The notes: generated by a model from the letters alone, not told the origin. DNA of 64,000 nucleotides from Eubacteriaceae bacterium (GCA_910575665.1 CAJTFB010000006.1:1-64000); one strand, 5' to 3'. Counted from the first letter of the stretch, positions 26,396 to 35,410 are shown. Translations and numbers: made by a program.

Positions 26396-26896
26396 ATGAA
26401 TAACCAGAAGACAGATATCAAGGATGTGATCTATGAAACCGTTCCCCAGGAGAGGGACGATAAATATAATGACTATGTGGATGAGAATACGCCGAAAGTC
26501 AGCTGGATGATCAATCTTTGCAAGGCATTTCTGGTAGGCGGCATCATCTGCACGCTGGGTCAGGGGTTGATTAATCTTTATATGTATCTTGGTCTGGATA
26601 AGGAGACAGCCTCACTCTATAACACGCTGTCGCTCATTCTGCTCAGTGTTGTGCTGACAGGTTTGAATATTTATCCCAAGATCGCGAATTTTGCCGGAGC
26701 CGGGACGCTGGTGCCCATCACGGGATTTGCCAACAGCGTGGCAGCCCCTGCCATAGAATTCAAAAAAGAGGGCTGGGTGTTTGGTGTGGGATGTAAGATT
26801 TTTACCATCGCTGGTCCTGTGATCCTGTATGGCGTCGTCACCAGCTGGGTGCTGGGGCTGATCTACTGGATCGGCAAATGGATCGGCTGGTTCTGA
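26396..26896 (+). CDS. spoVAC: Stage V sporulation protein AC
   Basis: A 166-aa protein with an N-terminal hydrophilic stretch and about four to five helices. Landmarks shared with SpoVAC are CKAFLVGGIICTLGQGL, FAGAGTLVPITGFANS and an end rich in Trp and Gly. It forms a mechanosensitive pore in the spore membrane in studied species. ATG 26396 is preferred to the upstream GTG 26390. The usual partners spoVAD and spoVAE do not follow; an inverted repeat comes next. Confidence 0.92.
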   Translation: MNNQKTDIKDVIYETVPQERDDKYNDYVDENTPKVSWMINLCKAFLVGGIICTLGQGLINLYMYLGLDKETASLYNTLSLILLSVVLTGLNIYPKIANFAGAGTLVPITGFANSVAAPAIEFKKEGWVFGVGCKIFTIAGPVILYGVVTSWVLGLIYWIGKWIGWF

Positions 26897-26905
26897 AAAT
26901 AAAGC

Positions 26906-26970
26906 AGGGTGTCCCTGTGGTTATATAGCTCAAATTCGCGTCATCAGCTATACGACCACAGGGACACCCT
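26906..26970. terminator. Long inverted repeat after spoVAC
   Basis: A perfect 16-bp arm (26906-26921 with 26955-26970), extended inward by matching TATAGCT/AGCTATA, forms a very stable hairpin. It lacks a T-run on the + strand but is placed exactly where the spoVA operon should stop. Confidence 0.65.
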
Positions 26971-27017
26971 CAGTCTGTTTGGGACGAAAGCCGGATCATG
27001 CCAGGCAGCGTCACATA

Positions 27018-27740
27018 TTAATCTTCAATGTCTTTTTCAAATTCGATGATGGCGCCAGTTGCGGCATTGATCTTTACTTCATACTCATAGATTCCTTTTC
27101 GAAGCTCTACCTCATAGACAGCGATGCCGTCGTCCTTGTCGAACTCAAATTTGGTGATGGAAGCGCCAGGTGCTTTTTTCAATGCGATATTTCTAGCTTT
27201 TGATTCTCCGATATAGCCTTTTTGGGAAGAAGAGGATGAAAGCTGTTTCCATTCGTATTCCAGAAGTTTTCCGTTTTTAGCGTTGTATACCAGTTTATAT
27301 TGGCGTTTTCCCTTTTTCAGAGAGACCTTATACTCGGAGAGACCATCGTCCACAGAAAGACGGGTGGAGATAATCCGGCTGCCCTTTACTAGTTTGCGTG
27401 CTTTTGTCTTAATCTTTGACATGCTCACATTTTTTTTGTTCTGGATGGAATAACTGGTGTTGGGAAGTTCCCACTCATATTCGATCAGCTTGTTGTCAGA
27501 GTGTCGGTATTTCAGACTATATTTTTTGTTCTTCTTAACAAGAGACACTTCAACTACTGCTTTGCCGTCGTCCATATCCATCTCAACTTCCGTTATAGTA
27601 GCACCAGGAACTTTTTTCTGAGCTGCTCTACTAGCTTTGTCAGTGTTGTATTTTGCTTCTACTGTCGACGAAAGCATGGCGAGCGAAAGGGAGGAAGCTA
27701 GACATAAAACACTTATTTTTTTAATCCAATTTTTTTTCAT
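27018..27740 (-). CDS. Secreted protein with three PepSY domains
   Basis: A 240-aa exported protein. The signal peptide (KKISVLCLASSLSLAMLS) is cut near VEA-KYNTD. Three PepSY repeats of about 65-70 residues follow, each with a core resembling KxPGAxITxxExDxDDGxAxYEVEL and an ending of the type GKLLEYEW. The start is taken at 27740 with AGAAAGGA before it. PepSY domains bind or inhibit peptidases or interact with the cell envelope. The gene has its own promoter and is divergent to the CMP-sugar synthetase gene. Confidence 0.88.
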   Translation of the reverse strand: MKKNWIKKISVLCLASSLSLAMLSSTVEAKYNTDKASRAAQKKVPGATITEVEMDMDDGKAVVEVSLVKKNKKYSLKYRHSDNKLIEYEWELPNTSYSIQNKKNVSMSKIKTKARKLVKGSRIISTRLSVDDGLSEYKVSLKKGKRQYKLVYNAKNGKLLEYEWKQLSSSSSQKGYIGESKARNIALKKAPGASITKFEFDKDDGIAVYEVELRKGIYEYEVKINAATGAIIEFEKDIED

Positions 27741-27779
27741 GTTCAACATCCTTTCTAAAAAATTTGTTTTTCGACTTTC

Positions 27780-27808
27780 ATTATATTGAAAAAAAATCAA
27801 AATGTAAA
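27780..27808 (-). promoter_or_regulatory. Promoter of the PepSY protein gene
   Basis: On the minus strand TTTACA (27808-27803) and TATAAT (27785-27780) are 17 bp apart, about 40 bp before the start codon. Confidence 0.6.
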
Positions 27809-27822
27809 GAGGTAATTTTTCG

Positions 27823-27851
27823 TTGAGAAATATAGGAAAATAGTGTATAAT
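27823..27851 (+). promoter_or_regulatory. Promoter of the CMP-sugar synthetase gene
   Basis: TTGAGA at 27823-27828 and TATAAT at 27846-27851 are 17 bp apart, about 77 bp before the start codon. Confidence 0.6.
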
Positions 27852-27927
27852 AGATAGAACATTATGGGTAGCCTGAAAGCAACATTTACATGGAGAGTAC
27901 AGCAGCGCGGAGAAATGGAGGAAGGTC

Positions 27928-28653
27928 ATGATCGAGAATAAAAAAGTTCTTGCCATTATACCTGCCAGGGGAGGGAGCAAGGGAATCCCGAAAAAGAATA
28001 TTAAGGCGGTATCTGGAAAGCCACTGATCAATTATACCATTGAGGCGGCCAAAGAGTGTAAGTACATAGATAAGGTGATCGTTTCGACAGATGATAAGGA
28101 GATCGCAGAGGTTTCCATGAGGGCGGGGGCTATTGTGCCCTTTTTAAGACCAGATGAGCTGGCTACGGACGAGGCAAAGACGATTGATGTGGTGCTGCAT
28201 GCTATTGAATTCTATGAGAGAAAGGCAGAACGCTATGATATTATCGTCCTTTTGCAGCCCACTAGTCCGTTGCGGACTGGGGAAGATATTCAAAAAGCAC
28301 TGGAATACTTCATCAGAAAGGGAGAAAAATCTGTGGTGTCTATCTCAGAGGTGGATGATCCTCCACTGTTGATACGGCAATTTGGAGAAAACAACGAATT
28401 GGTGAAGCTGCTGGATGAGGATAGCACCGTCCGGCGCCAGGATATGAAAAAGTATTACCGCATCAATGGGGCGATCTATATAAACAGTATGTCAGAGCTG
28501 AATGAAAGTACCAGCTTTAACGACAATGTACTGGGGTACGTATTGGCGAAGGAGCACAGCATCGATGTGGATGATCCGGAAGATCTGGTAATGGCAGAAT
28601 ACTTTCTCTCAAAAAAATGTGATGGTGAATTTTTATCCTTTATTGTTTATTGA
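27928..28653 (+). CDS. Acylneuraminate cytidylyltransferase family protein
   Basis: A 241-aa nucleotidyltransferase. The N-terminal IIPARGGSKGIPKKNI (CTP loop), the VSTDDKEIAE segment, LLQPTSPLRT and the metal-binding end DVDDPEDL are the hallmarks of NeuA/PseF/LegF-type CMP-nonulosonate synthetases. It would activate a sialic-acid-like sugar with CTP. GGAGGAAGG precedes the ATG. No other nonulosonate genes are nearby, so it is an orphan here. It ends four bases after the start of a long overlapping frame of the next gene, but the real start of that gene is 70 bp later. Confidence 0.88.
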   Translation: MIENKKVLAIIPARGGSKGIPKKNIKAVSGKPLINYTIEAAKECKYIDKVIVSTDDKEIAEVSMRAGAIVPFLRPDELATDEAKTIDVVLHAIEFYERKAERYDIIVLLQPTSPLRTGEDIQKALEYFIRKGEKSVVSISEVDDPPLLIRQFGENNELVKLLDEDSTVRRQDMKKYYRINGAIYINSMSELNESTSFNDNVLGYVLAKEHSIDVDDPEDLVMAEYFLSKKCDGEFLSFIVY

Positions 28654-28721
28654 TACGTGTCGATATAATAGATATAATAGTTATTGTAGATATTGTTCGT
28701 TTATGGCTTGGAGGAAGGCTT

Positions 28722-31700
28722 ATGTATAGTAGAATAGGAAGATACATTGGAATGGGATTGGCTGTTCTGGTGATCGGGGCCACTGCAGTGGGAACTGTGG
28801 GACAGACAGAATGCCAGGCAGCAAAGAAGAAACCAAAGAAGATTCAAGTGTTGACAGAGAAGAACAGCAGTCTTCGGATGTCGGCGGGGGATCAAAAGAA
28901 GATCTCCTTTGAGGTTTTGCCGAAAAAAGCGAATCAAAAGTTAACTTTTAAATCTTCTCGGAAAAATGTTGTGAAAGTGTCTGCTAAGGGTGTTTTGACA
29001 GCGGTCAAAAAAGGAAATGCCACGATCACCTTGCAGTCAAAGGCAAAAAAAACAGTAAAGACCAAATTAAAGGTGGCAGTGGAAGCAAAGAAATCTACTG
29101 TTTCTAACAGTGAGATCAAAGCATATCAGGCGGCGGCAGTGAATCTTGCTCCGCCGGCAAGCGTTCAGATATCGGATTTGATTCCTTCGTATCTGGCGGC
29201 GCCCAAAGCTGGGACTGCTACCGGAATCACGTTAAATCAGAACTATGTGGAACTGGCGGCAGGAGAAAGTTTTCAGTTGATTGCCACGATTACCCCGGTT
29301 ACTTCTACTGATAAGGTCGTGTGGACCATAGATCATCTCGGAGGTATCAACGTATATACGACAGGAAATATATTTGTGACAGAGGATACCCCAGTGGGGA
29401 CGGAAGCGATCGTTACAGCGACCTGCGGAAATGCCAAAGCCACCTGTAAGGTTGTGACGGTTCAGGGTCCTTGTGAGCATGTGTGGGGGGCGTGGGCCAC
29501 TGTCCTGTCACCGGAGTGTATGACAGAGGGAACAGAGCGGTCTACGTGTCAAAAATGTTCCAAGGTTCGAGAGAGAGCTGTTGCGGCGACGGGACATAAC
29601 TGGGTCAGCAAAGTTTTGACTGAGCCCACCTGCGCTGAGGCCGGAGAGAGAGAACTGACCTGCCAGAGTTGCAGTGAAACCAAAAAAGAGATCATAAAGG
29701 CAAAAGGACATACATGGATCACCAATGGCACAGTTTTGGAAGAGCCAACTTGTACGAAGGCAGGAAAGATGCAGTATACTTGTACGGTAAAGGACTGTGA
29801 TGGTGAAAAGATAGAAGCCATAAAGGCGTCAGGACATTCATGGGACACAGGAGAGATTACCAGTAGTCCCACTTGTACGAAAGCTGGGCAGAGAACCTAT
29901 CACTGTACGATCGAAGGCTGTACTGGGACAAAGAAAGAGACCATCGATGCCACAGGGCATACCTGGACTTATGGTGAGATTACAATTCCACCGGAATGTG
30001 AAAAGAACGGGCGAAGAGACTTTTCCTGTCTGATCTGTTCCGCCAAGAAGTATACTACAGTGCCCAAACTTGGTCATACCTGGGATGCGGGTAAGGTGAC
30101 GAAGGAGCCCACCTGTGACCGGACGGGGGAGAGAATTTTTACCTGTGGAACTTGTTTACAAGAAAGAAGTGAGTCCATCAGTGCACTGGGGCATAAGTTA
30201 TCTGATACGTATACAACGGATAAGGAGCCTGCCTGCACCCAGCAGGGAAGAGAATCCCTGCACTGTACGAGAGATGGCTGTGATTACGTTACGAATATAA
30301 GGCTTATACCGATGCTTGGTCATGATTGGGATGCGGGTGTGGTGACGAGCGATCCGACTTGTATTCGTCCAGGTACCAGGAGACTTTCCTGTCAGAGAGA
30401 TGGTTGCAGTGAACAAATGTCAAAATTGATTCCTGCGCTGGGGCATGACTGGACAGACGATTATGTGATCACGATGGAAGCGACTTGTACTGGTGCAGGG
30501 CGCAGGGCGCAGATTTGCCAGAGAACAGGCTGTACAAAGGTGAAGAACGAACAGCTAGAGGACCCTCTGGGGCATGACTGGGATCTGAATAATGTGGAAC
30601 ATGTGGACGCTACCTGTACAACAGAAGGATCAGATATCTTTACTTGTAAACGAACGTATTTGGATGTAGAAGGTAATACCAAGACTTGCGGCAGGCGCAA
30701 GAAAGAGATCCTGCCGGCAAAAAAACATTCCTTTGCTTCCACCTTTACAGTGGACTGGGCGCCAACTTGTGTATTGGCGGGGCAACAGTCCAAACACTGC
30801 ATAAATAGCTGGACCAATAAGGAAGGAAAGACAGAGAGCTGTGAGGTGGCGGATGAAATCACCGTACTAGAGCCATTGGGGCACACCTGGTCAGCGTGGC
30901 GTGTGACCGTTCAGCCTTCCCACGGAGTATTGGGCGAGGAGAGCCGTTCCTGCTCTGTCTGCAAGGAGGTGCAGACCAGGGGCAAGGCAGAAGAGCATCG
31001 ATACGATTCCAATGGAACCTGTCAGGCTTGTGGAGACAAGGTCACACTTACCCAGTCTAAAATTAGCGATTGGGAATATACAGTGAATACAACAGAGAAA
31101 ACAGTTTTGTTGAAAAAATATATCGGATCTGCACCAGGCATAAAGATTCCGGCGCAGATGGTAGTGGATGTGGATGGTGTCACGGGCACCTATGCAGTAA
31201 AGTTTGCCGGCGGATATGGACAGAGACCACAGACGGGAGTTTTTGCTTCCAATACCAGATGTCCTATCGAGGCAGTGAGTTTTGATGCTGGTGTAAAACT
31301 GGAGAATATGCAGTATATGTTCTCAGGCTGTACCAAACTCAAAGCAGTATTGAATCTCCCAACATCCGTAACGGATATGACAGGAACATTTAAGGGCTGT
31401 AGTTCGCTGATCTCTGTAAGCGCCCTTCCGGCAGGACTGACAGCACTTACAAGTACCTTTGAGGATTGCAGTAGCCTGGGTTATGTGCCAGCCATTCCGG
31501 CAGCAGTCGAGAGTATGTACGCTGCTTTTAAGAATTGTACCTCTCTGGTTAATGCACCTGTGCTGCCTGCCAAATTGACGAATTTGAGCTGGACCTTTAG
31601 TGGCTGTACCGCCCTGTCGCAGTCTCCGGTAATTCCGGCGACGGTGACAGAAATGACAAATACCTTTGAGAACACAGCGTTGTTAAGTGTTCCTACAGAT

Positions 31701-31901
31701 ATTCCGGCAGGAGTAAAAAAACTGACGATGACATTTTATAACTGTCAGGGGCTGGAACGCGTTCCGAATCTGCCATCCACCATAGAAACGATGGAATATA
31801 CCTTTAAGAATTGTAAGAATATTTGTTATATCGTACCACTTCCGTCCACGGTGACCAGAAAAGTAGATGTGTTTGCCGGATGTGATAAGCTGGTACAGTA
31901 G
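28722..31901 (+). CDS. Large secreted surface protein: Ig-like, Cys-repeat and BspA-like domains
   Basis: A 1059-aa exported protein. The signal peptide (GMGLAVLVIGATAVGTVG) ends near QAAKKK. Two Big_2-like Ig domains lie at about 40-125 and 165-245. About twelve Cys repeats of 38-50 residues follow (about 250-770), each with the frame GHxW, then PTC, AGxR, CxxC-like and I/LPALGH. The C-terminal 260 residues are BspA-like short leucine-rich repeats (FSGCTKL, FKGCSSL, FEDCSSL, FKNCTSL). The start at 28722 has GGAGGAAGG before it. Such proteins sit on the surface of gut Firmicutes and may bind host or dietary ligands. No cell-wall sorting signal is visible. Confidence 0.87.
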   Translation: MYSRIGRYIGMGLAVLVIGATAVGTVGQTECQAAKKKPKKIQVLTEKNSSLRMSAGDQKKISFEVLPKKANQKLTFKSSRKNVVKVSAKGVLTAVKKGNATITLQSKAKKTVKTKLKVAVEAKKSTVSNSEIKAYQAAAVNLAPPASVQISDLIPSYLAAPKAGTATGITLNQNYVELAAGESFQLIATITPVTSTDKVVWTIDHLGGINVYTTGNIFVTEDTPVGTEAIVTATCGNAKATCKVVTVQGPCEHVWGAWATVLSPECMTEGTERSTCQKCSKVRERAVAATGHNWVSKVLTEPTCAEAGERELTCQSCSETKKEIIKAKGHTWITNGTVLEEPTCTKAGKMQYTCTVKDCDGEKIEAIKASGHSWDTGEITSSPTCTKAGQRTYHCTIEGCTGTKKETIDATGHTWTYGEITIPPECEKNGRRDFSCLICSAKKYTTVPKLGHTWDAGKVTKEPTCDRTGERIFTCGTCLQERSESISALGHKLSDTYTTDKEPACTQQGRESLHCTRDGCDYVTNIRLIPMLGHDWDAGVVTSDPTCIRPGTRRLSCQRDGCSEQMSKLIPALGHDWTDDYVITMEATCTGAGRRAQICQRTGCTKVKNEQLEDPLGHDWDLNNVEHVDATCTTEGSDIFTCKRTYLDVEGNTKTCGRRKKEILPAKKHSFASTFTVDWAPTCVLAGQQSKHCINSWTNKEGKTESCEVADEITVLEPLGHTWSAWRVTVQPSHGVLGEESRSCSVCKEVQTRGKAEEHRYDSNGTCQACGDKVTLTQSKISDWEYTVNTTEKTVLLKKYIGSAPGIKIPAQMVVDVDGVTGTYAVKFAGGYGQRPQTGVFASNTRCPIEAVSFDAGVKLENMQYMFSGCTKLKAVLNLPTSVTDMTGTFKGCSSLISVSALPAGLTALTSTFEDCSSLGYVPAIPAAVESMYAAFKNCTSLVNAPVLPAKLTNLSWTFSGCTALSQSPVIPATVTEMTNTFENTALLSVPTDIPAGVKKLTMTFYNCQGLERVPNLPSTIETMEYTFKNCKNICYIVPLPSTVTRKVDVFAGCDKLVQ

Positions 31902-31916
31902 ACTAATACACTATAG

Positions 31917-31950
31917 TAGGCGGGGGGCAATTTGCACCTCGCCTATTGTT
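31917..31950 (+). terminator. Terminator after the surface protein gene
   Basis: TAGGCG-rich 13-nt arms (31917-31929 with 31933-31945, one mismatch and one wobble) are followed by TTGTTT. Confidence 0.6.
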
Positions 31951-32035
31951 TAGCTGGCTCGTTGCGCAGTTAGCTTTATGAGCGCCAATCCGATTCAGGG
32001 GTTATATTGGCGCTGCTGAGCTAGGAATAAAAAAC

Positions 32036-32086
32036 AAAAACAGCCCTGCATTTCAAAGCAAAACTGTGAAATGCAGGGCTGTTTTT
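32036..32086. terminator. Perfect bidirectional terminator before cspA
   Basis: A perfect 20-bp stem (32036-32055 with 32067-32086) with an 11-nt loop is flanked by five A and five T. It ends the convergent cold-shock gene and any + strand read-through. The remaining 31951-32035 holds nothing I recognise. Confidence 0.88.
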
Positions 32087-32156
32087 ACTGGTTACAACCA
32101 CATTGTAATTCTTAACTTTTACATAGATATATATAAAAATTAGTTATTAAATTCGA

Positions 32157-32354
32157 TTATAACTTTGTTACGTTTGCTGCCTGTGGTCCTTTTTCGCCGT
32201 CGATTACTTCAAATTCAACCTCATCGCCCTCATCAAGAACCTTGAAGCCGTCCATCTGTAATGCAGAAAAATGAACGAATACGTCATTTCCTGTCTCGTC
32301 GGAGATAAATCCGAATCCTTTTTTGGCATTAAACCATTTTACTGTACCTTTCAT
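32157..32354 (-). CDS. Cold-shock protein (CspA family)
   Basis: A 65-aa single cold-shock domain, the normal length. RNP1 is KGFGFI and RNP2 is DVFVHFS, both intact. It binds single-stranded RNA and DNA and relieves RNA structure. GGAGG lies just upstream on the minus strand (TTAGGAGGCAATAAC). It has a long AT-rich 5' leader as is common for csp genes. It is convergent with the surface-protein gene and shares its terminator. Confidence 0.95.
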   Translation of the reverse strand: MKGTVKWFNAKKGFGFISDETGNDVFVHFSALQMDGFKVLDEGDEVEFEVIDGEKGPQAANVTKL

Positions 32355-32446
32355 GTTATTGCCTCCTAAAAACTTAAAATATTAATACTTACTAACCATA
32401 ACACATCTATTTATAAAAGTCAAAGGATTTCTTTCTTTTTGAAAAC

Positions 32447-32475
32447 TTGAAATGTTCTATAAAATGTAGTATCAT
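32447..32475 (+). promoter_or_regulatory. Promoter of asd
   Basis: TTGAAA at 32447-32452 and TATCAT at 32470-32475 are 17 bp apart, 69 bp before the asd start. Confidence 0.55.
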
Positions 32476-32544
32476 GTATTTAGCTCGACGGCGCTAATAT
32501 GTAAAGATTCAACAGATATTATAAGTGAGAAATGAGGTAAAAAG

Positions 32545-33630
32545 ATGAGCGACAAGTTAAAGGTAGGTATCCTAGGTGGTACTGGTATGGTAGGACAGAG
32601 ATTTATTTCACTTTTGGAAAATCATCCCTGGTTTGAGGTGACGGCGATTGCAGCCAGTCCGAGAAGTGCAGGAAAAACCTATGAAGATGCAGTGGGTGGT
32701 CGTTGGAAGATGCAGACACCGATGCCAGAAGCAGTAAAGAAAATTGTCGTTAAAAATGTAAATGATGTGGAAGAAGTCAGCAGTACGGTGGATTTTGTGT
32801 TCAGTGCGGTTGACATGACAAAGGAAGAGATCCGTGATATAGAAGAGGCATATGCCAAGACGGAGACGCCGGTGGTTTCCAACAACAGCGCACACCGCTG
32901 GACTCCGGATGTACCGATGGTGGTACCGGAGATCAATCCGGAGCATCTGGAGGTGATCGAGAGCCAGAAGGAACGTCTTGGGACGAAGAGAGGCTTTATC
33001 GTTGTTAAGCCAAATTGCTCGATTCAGAGTTATACCCCAGCGCTGACGGCATGGAAGAAGTTTGAGCCTACACTTGTAGTAGCTACGACCTATCAGGCGA
33101 TTTCTGGAGCAGGTAAGACTTTTACCGAGTGGCCAGAGATGGAACATAACATCATTCCTTATATCGGTGGAGAGGAAGAAAAGAGCGAGCAGGAGCCGCT
33201 TCGTATCTTTGGAACGGTAGTGGATGGAAAGATTGAAAAGGCGGAAACTCCGCTGATTACCACCCAGTGTATCCGTGTGCCGGTTCTGGATGGGCATACG
33301 GCAGCAGTATTCGTGAATTTTGCCAAGAAGCCCACAAAGGAGGAGTTGATCCAGGCACTGATAGAATTTCGCGGACTTCCCCAGGAATTGGAACTTCCTA
33401 ATGCACCGAAACAGTTTATCCAGTATCTGGAGGATGATAATCGTCCCCAGGTGGCATTGGATGTAGACTATGAGAATGGATTTGGTGTGAGTATCGGGCG
33501 TCTGCGGGAAGACAGTCATTTTGACTGGAAATTTGTGGGGCTTTCCCATAATACTGTCCGCGGTGCGGCAGGAGGCGGCGTTCTGATCGCCGAGCTCTTA
33601 AAGGCACAGGGTTATATCAAGAAAAAATAA
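32545..33630 (+). CDS. asd: Aspartate-semialdehyde dehydrogenase
   Basis: A 361-aa enzyme of the archaeal/fungal-type branch that many clostridia use. NADP-binding GILGGTGMVGQRF is at the N-terminus, and the catalytic Cys158 lies in VVKPNCSIQSY. It reduces aspartyl phosphate to aspartate semialdehyde, feeding lysine, diaminopimelate, methionine and threonine synthesis. GAGGTAA precedes the ATG. It is followed by the Nudix gene at 33 bp and may be the first gene of a transcript running into the pyrimidine genes. lysA lies 17 kb away. Confidence 0.95.
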   Translation: MSDKLKVGILGGTGMVGQRFISLLENHPWFEVTAIAASPRSAGKTYEDAVGGRWKMQTPMPEAVKKIVVKNVNDVEEVSSTVDFVFSAVDMTKEEIRDIEEAYAKTETPVVSNNSAHRWTPDVPMVVPEINPEHLEVIESQKERLGTKRGFIVVKPNCSIQSYTPALTAWKKFEPTLVVATTYQAISGAGKTFTEWPEMEHNIIPYIGGEEEKSEQEPLRIFGTVVDGKIEKAETPLITTQCIRVPVLDGHTAAVFVNFAKKPTKEELIQALIEFRGLPQELELPNAPKQFIQYLEDDNRPQVALDVDYENGFGVSIGRLREDSHFDWKFVGLSHNTVRGAAGGGVLIAELLKAQGYIKKK

Positions 33631-33663
33631 TGAGTTTATACTACTTTAGTAAAGGAGGCAGCG

Positions 33664-34119
33664 ATGGATAAATTTCGAATTCTTGTGAAGGGGATCGTGC
33701 AGTGCAACGGAAAATATCTGGTTGTGGAAAAATGGTACGATGACCGGATTTTTGAACCGTATCAGTGGGAATTTTTGGATGGCGTTCTGGAGTTTTCGGA
33801 GACTCCGGAGAAAGCCGTACAAAGGGTAGTGGAAGAGAAAGCAGGACTTCATGTTCAAGTGGATAAACCTCTGTATACGTGGGGATTTACAGTGGGCGAG
33901 GTGTGCAGCATCGGCATCGCTTTTGAATGTTCTTCCCAGACGGAAGAGGTCGTTCTTGCTGAGGACCTGAATGACAGCAGATGGGTTACAAAAGAGGAGC
34001 TGGCTGAGGTGATCACCAATGAGGCTGTTGTAAAGGATATTGAAAAAGCAGGTCTTACGAGCAATTTCAATCTGGATGATTTTGGAAAGGTGGATCTGTT
34101 TATTGAACCTATTGATTAA
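33664..34119 (+). CDS. Nudix-fold protein with a degenerate Nudix box
   Basis: A 151-aa Nudix-fold protein. The box reads G-VLEFS-E-TPEKAVQ-RVVEEKAGL, so the consensus REUxEE has Val in place of the first Glu and Lys in place of the last. Two of the metal-binding glutamates are therefore lost, and normal pyrophosphohydrolase activity is doubtful. AAAGGAGG precedes the ATG. The dihydroorotase start codon lies inside its last codons, which links it to pyrimidine synthesis. It may have a binding or regulatory role instead. Confidence 0.85.
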   Translation: MDKFRILVKGIVQCNGKYLVVEKWYDDRIFEPYQWEFLDGVLEFSETPEKAVQRVVEEKAGLHVQVDKPLYTWGFTVGEVCSIGIAFECSSQTEEVVLAEDLNDSRWVTKEELAEVITNEAVVKDIEKAGLTSNFNLDDFGKVDLFIEPID

Positions 34120-35410
34120 AAACGGACATCTATTGGATCCAGCCAGCGGATATGATGAGATCGGTGATCTGTATGTGAGCGATGGAAAAATCGCGGACAG
34201 AGGCATGTTTTCCGAAGAGAAGCGACAAGAATTTGCGGCAGCGGGAACGAAGGTCATCGATGCAGCCGGAAAGTACGTGATGCCTGGGTTTGTAGATCTG
34301 CATGTACATTTGAGAGAACCAGGTTATGAGTACAAAGAAACCATAAAGACGGGGACGACGGCAGCGGCCAAGGGCGGTTTTACTGCTGTCTGCCCAATGC
34401 CAAACACGAATCCTTCTACCGATTGTCCGGAGATGGTACAAAAAGTGCTGGAGATCGCAGAGAAGGACAGTCCGATCCATGTATATCCGGTAGGAGCTGT
34501 GACAAAAGGTCAGAGAGGTAAAGAACTGGCGGATATCGAAGGTATGGTGAAGGCGGGGATCAAAGCCATCAGTGAGGATGGCAAAAGTGTGATGAATGCC
34601 AGTCTGTACCGACAGGGAATGCAGGAGGCCAAAAGACTTTCTATTCCGGTATTTGCCCACTGCGAAGATATCAATATGGTAGAAAAGGGCGCCATGAATG
34701 CTGGCAAAAGAGCTGAGGAACTGGGAATAAGGGGAATTAGCAACGCTGTGGAGGACGTAATCGTGGCGCGGGATATCTTATTGTCAAAAGAGACGGGTGC
34801 CAGACTTCATCTTTGCCATTGTTCTACCGAGGACAGTGTGGAGATGATCCGCATCGCCAGAGAAGAAGGGCTCCCGGTAAGTGGTGAGGTGTGTCCACAT
34901 CATTTTACACTGACGGATAAAGACATTCCCGCCGACGATGCAGATTATAAGATGAATCCTCCTCTTCGCTCATCTACAGATGTAGAAAAACTGAAACAGG
35001 GGCTGGGAAGCGGGATCATGGAAGCCATTTCTACCGATCATGCCCCTCACAGTGCGGAAGAGAAGAACCGTTCCATAGCGGAGGCGCCTTTTGGTATCGT
35101 TGGTTCGGAAACCGCATTTTCTCTGGCTGTGACAGAGCTTGTGAAGACTGGAATTCTCACGCCCCTGGAATTGGCGCACCGGATGAGCACCGGTCCCTGC
35201 AGGATCTTGGGTGTTGAAGGTGGGTCGCTTGAACCGGGGAGGCCGGCGGATATCACCATAGCAGATTTTGACGCTGAATATGAGATTGACAAAAATGAGT
35301 TTGTATCAAAAGGGAAGAACACGCCCTTCCACGGACGGAACGTATCCGGTAGGATAGAGTATACCATCGTGGGCGGGGAAGTGGTATATTCTTTTGACTC
35401 TCTCAATTAA
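34103..35410 (+). CDS. pyrC: Dihydroorotase
   Basis: A 435-aa class I dihydroorotase. The metal HxH is in FVDLHVHLREPG; further landmarks are the GxTA-type GGFTAVCPMPNT, the carbamylated-Lys region, LHLCHCST and the Asp motif AISTDHAPH. It closes carbamoyl aspartate to dihydroorotate. The start is set at TTG 34103 (MNLLIKNGHLLDP), which fits the usual N-terminus and has GGTGG upstream; TTG 34112 is also possible. It overlaps the Nudix gene by 17 bp, so it is coupled to it. Confidence 0.94.
   Translation: MNLLIKNGHLLDPASGYDEIGDLYVSDGKIADRGMFSEEKRQEFAAAGTKVIDAAGKYVMPGFVDLHVHLREPGYEYKETIKTGTTAAAKGGFTAVCPMPNTNPSTDCPEMVQKVLEIAEKDSPIHVYPVGAVTKGQRGKELADIEGMVKAGIKAISEDGKSVMNASLYRQGMQEAKRLSIPVFAHCEDINMVEKGAMNAGKRAEELGIRGISNAVEDVIVARDILLSKETGARLHLCHCSTEDSVEMIRIAREEGLPVSGEVCPHHFTLTDKDIPADDADYKMNPPLRSSTDVEKLKQGLGSGIMEAISTDHAPHSAEEKNRSIAEAPFGIVGSETAFSLAVTELVKTGILTPLELAHRMSTGPCRILGVEGGSLEPGRPADITIADFDAEYEIDKNEFVSKGKNTPFHGRNVSGRIEYTIVGGEVVYSFDSLN

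Noticed and set aside
26979-27203. + strand frames opposite the PepSY gene
   Set aside because: They are mirror frames of a well-supported minus-strand gene with signal peptide and repeats.
29470-31040. Regular DNA repeats that could be taken for a CRISPR array
   Set aside because: The periodicity is in the protein (GHxW-Cys units) within one long open frame; the DNA copies are diverged and lack identical repeats with unique spacers.
32608-33549. 313-codon minus-strand frame opposite asd
   Set aside because: Cys/His/Arg-rich shadow composition and no ribosome site; asd on the + strand is certain.
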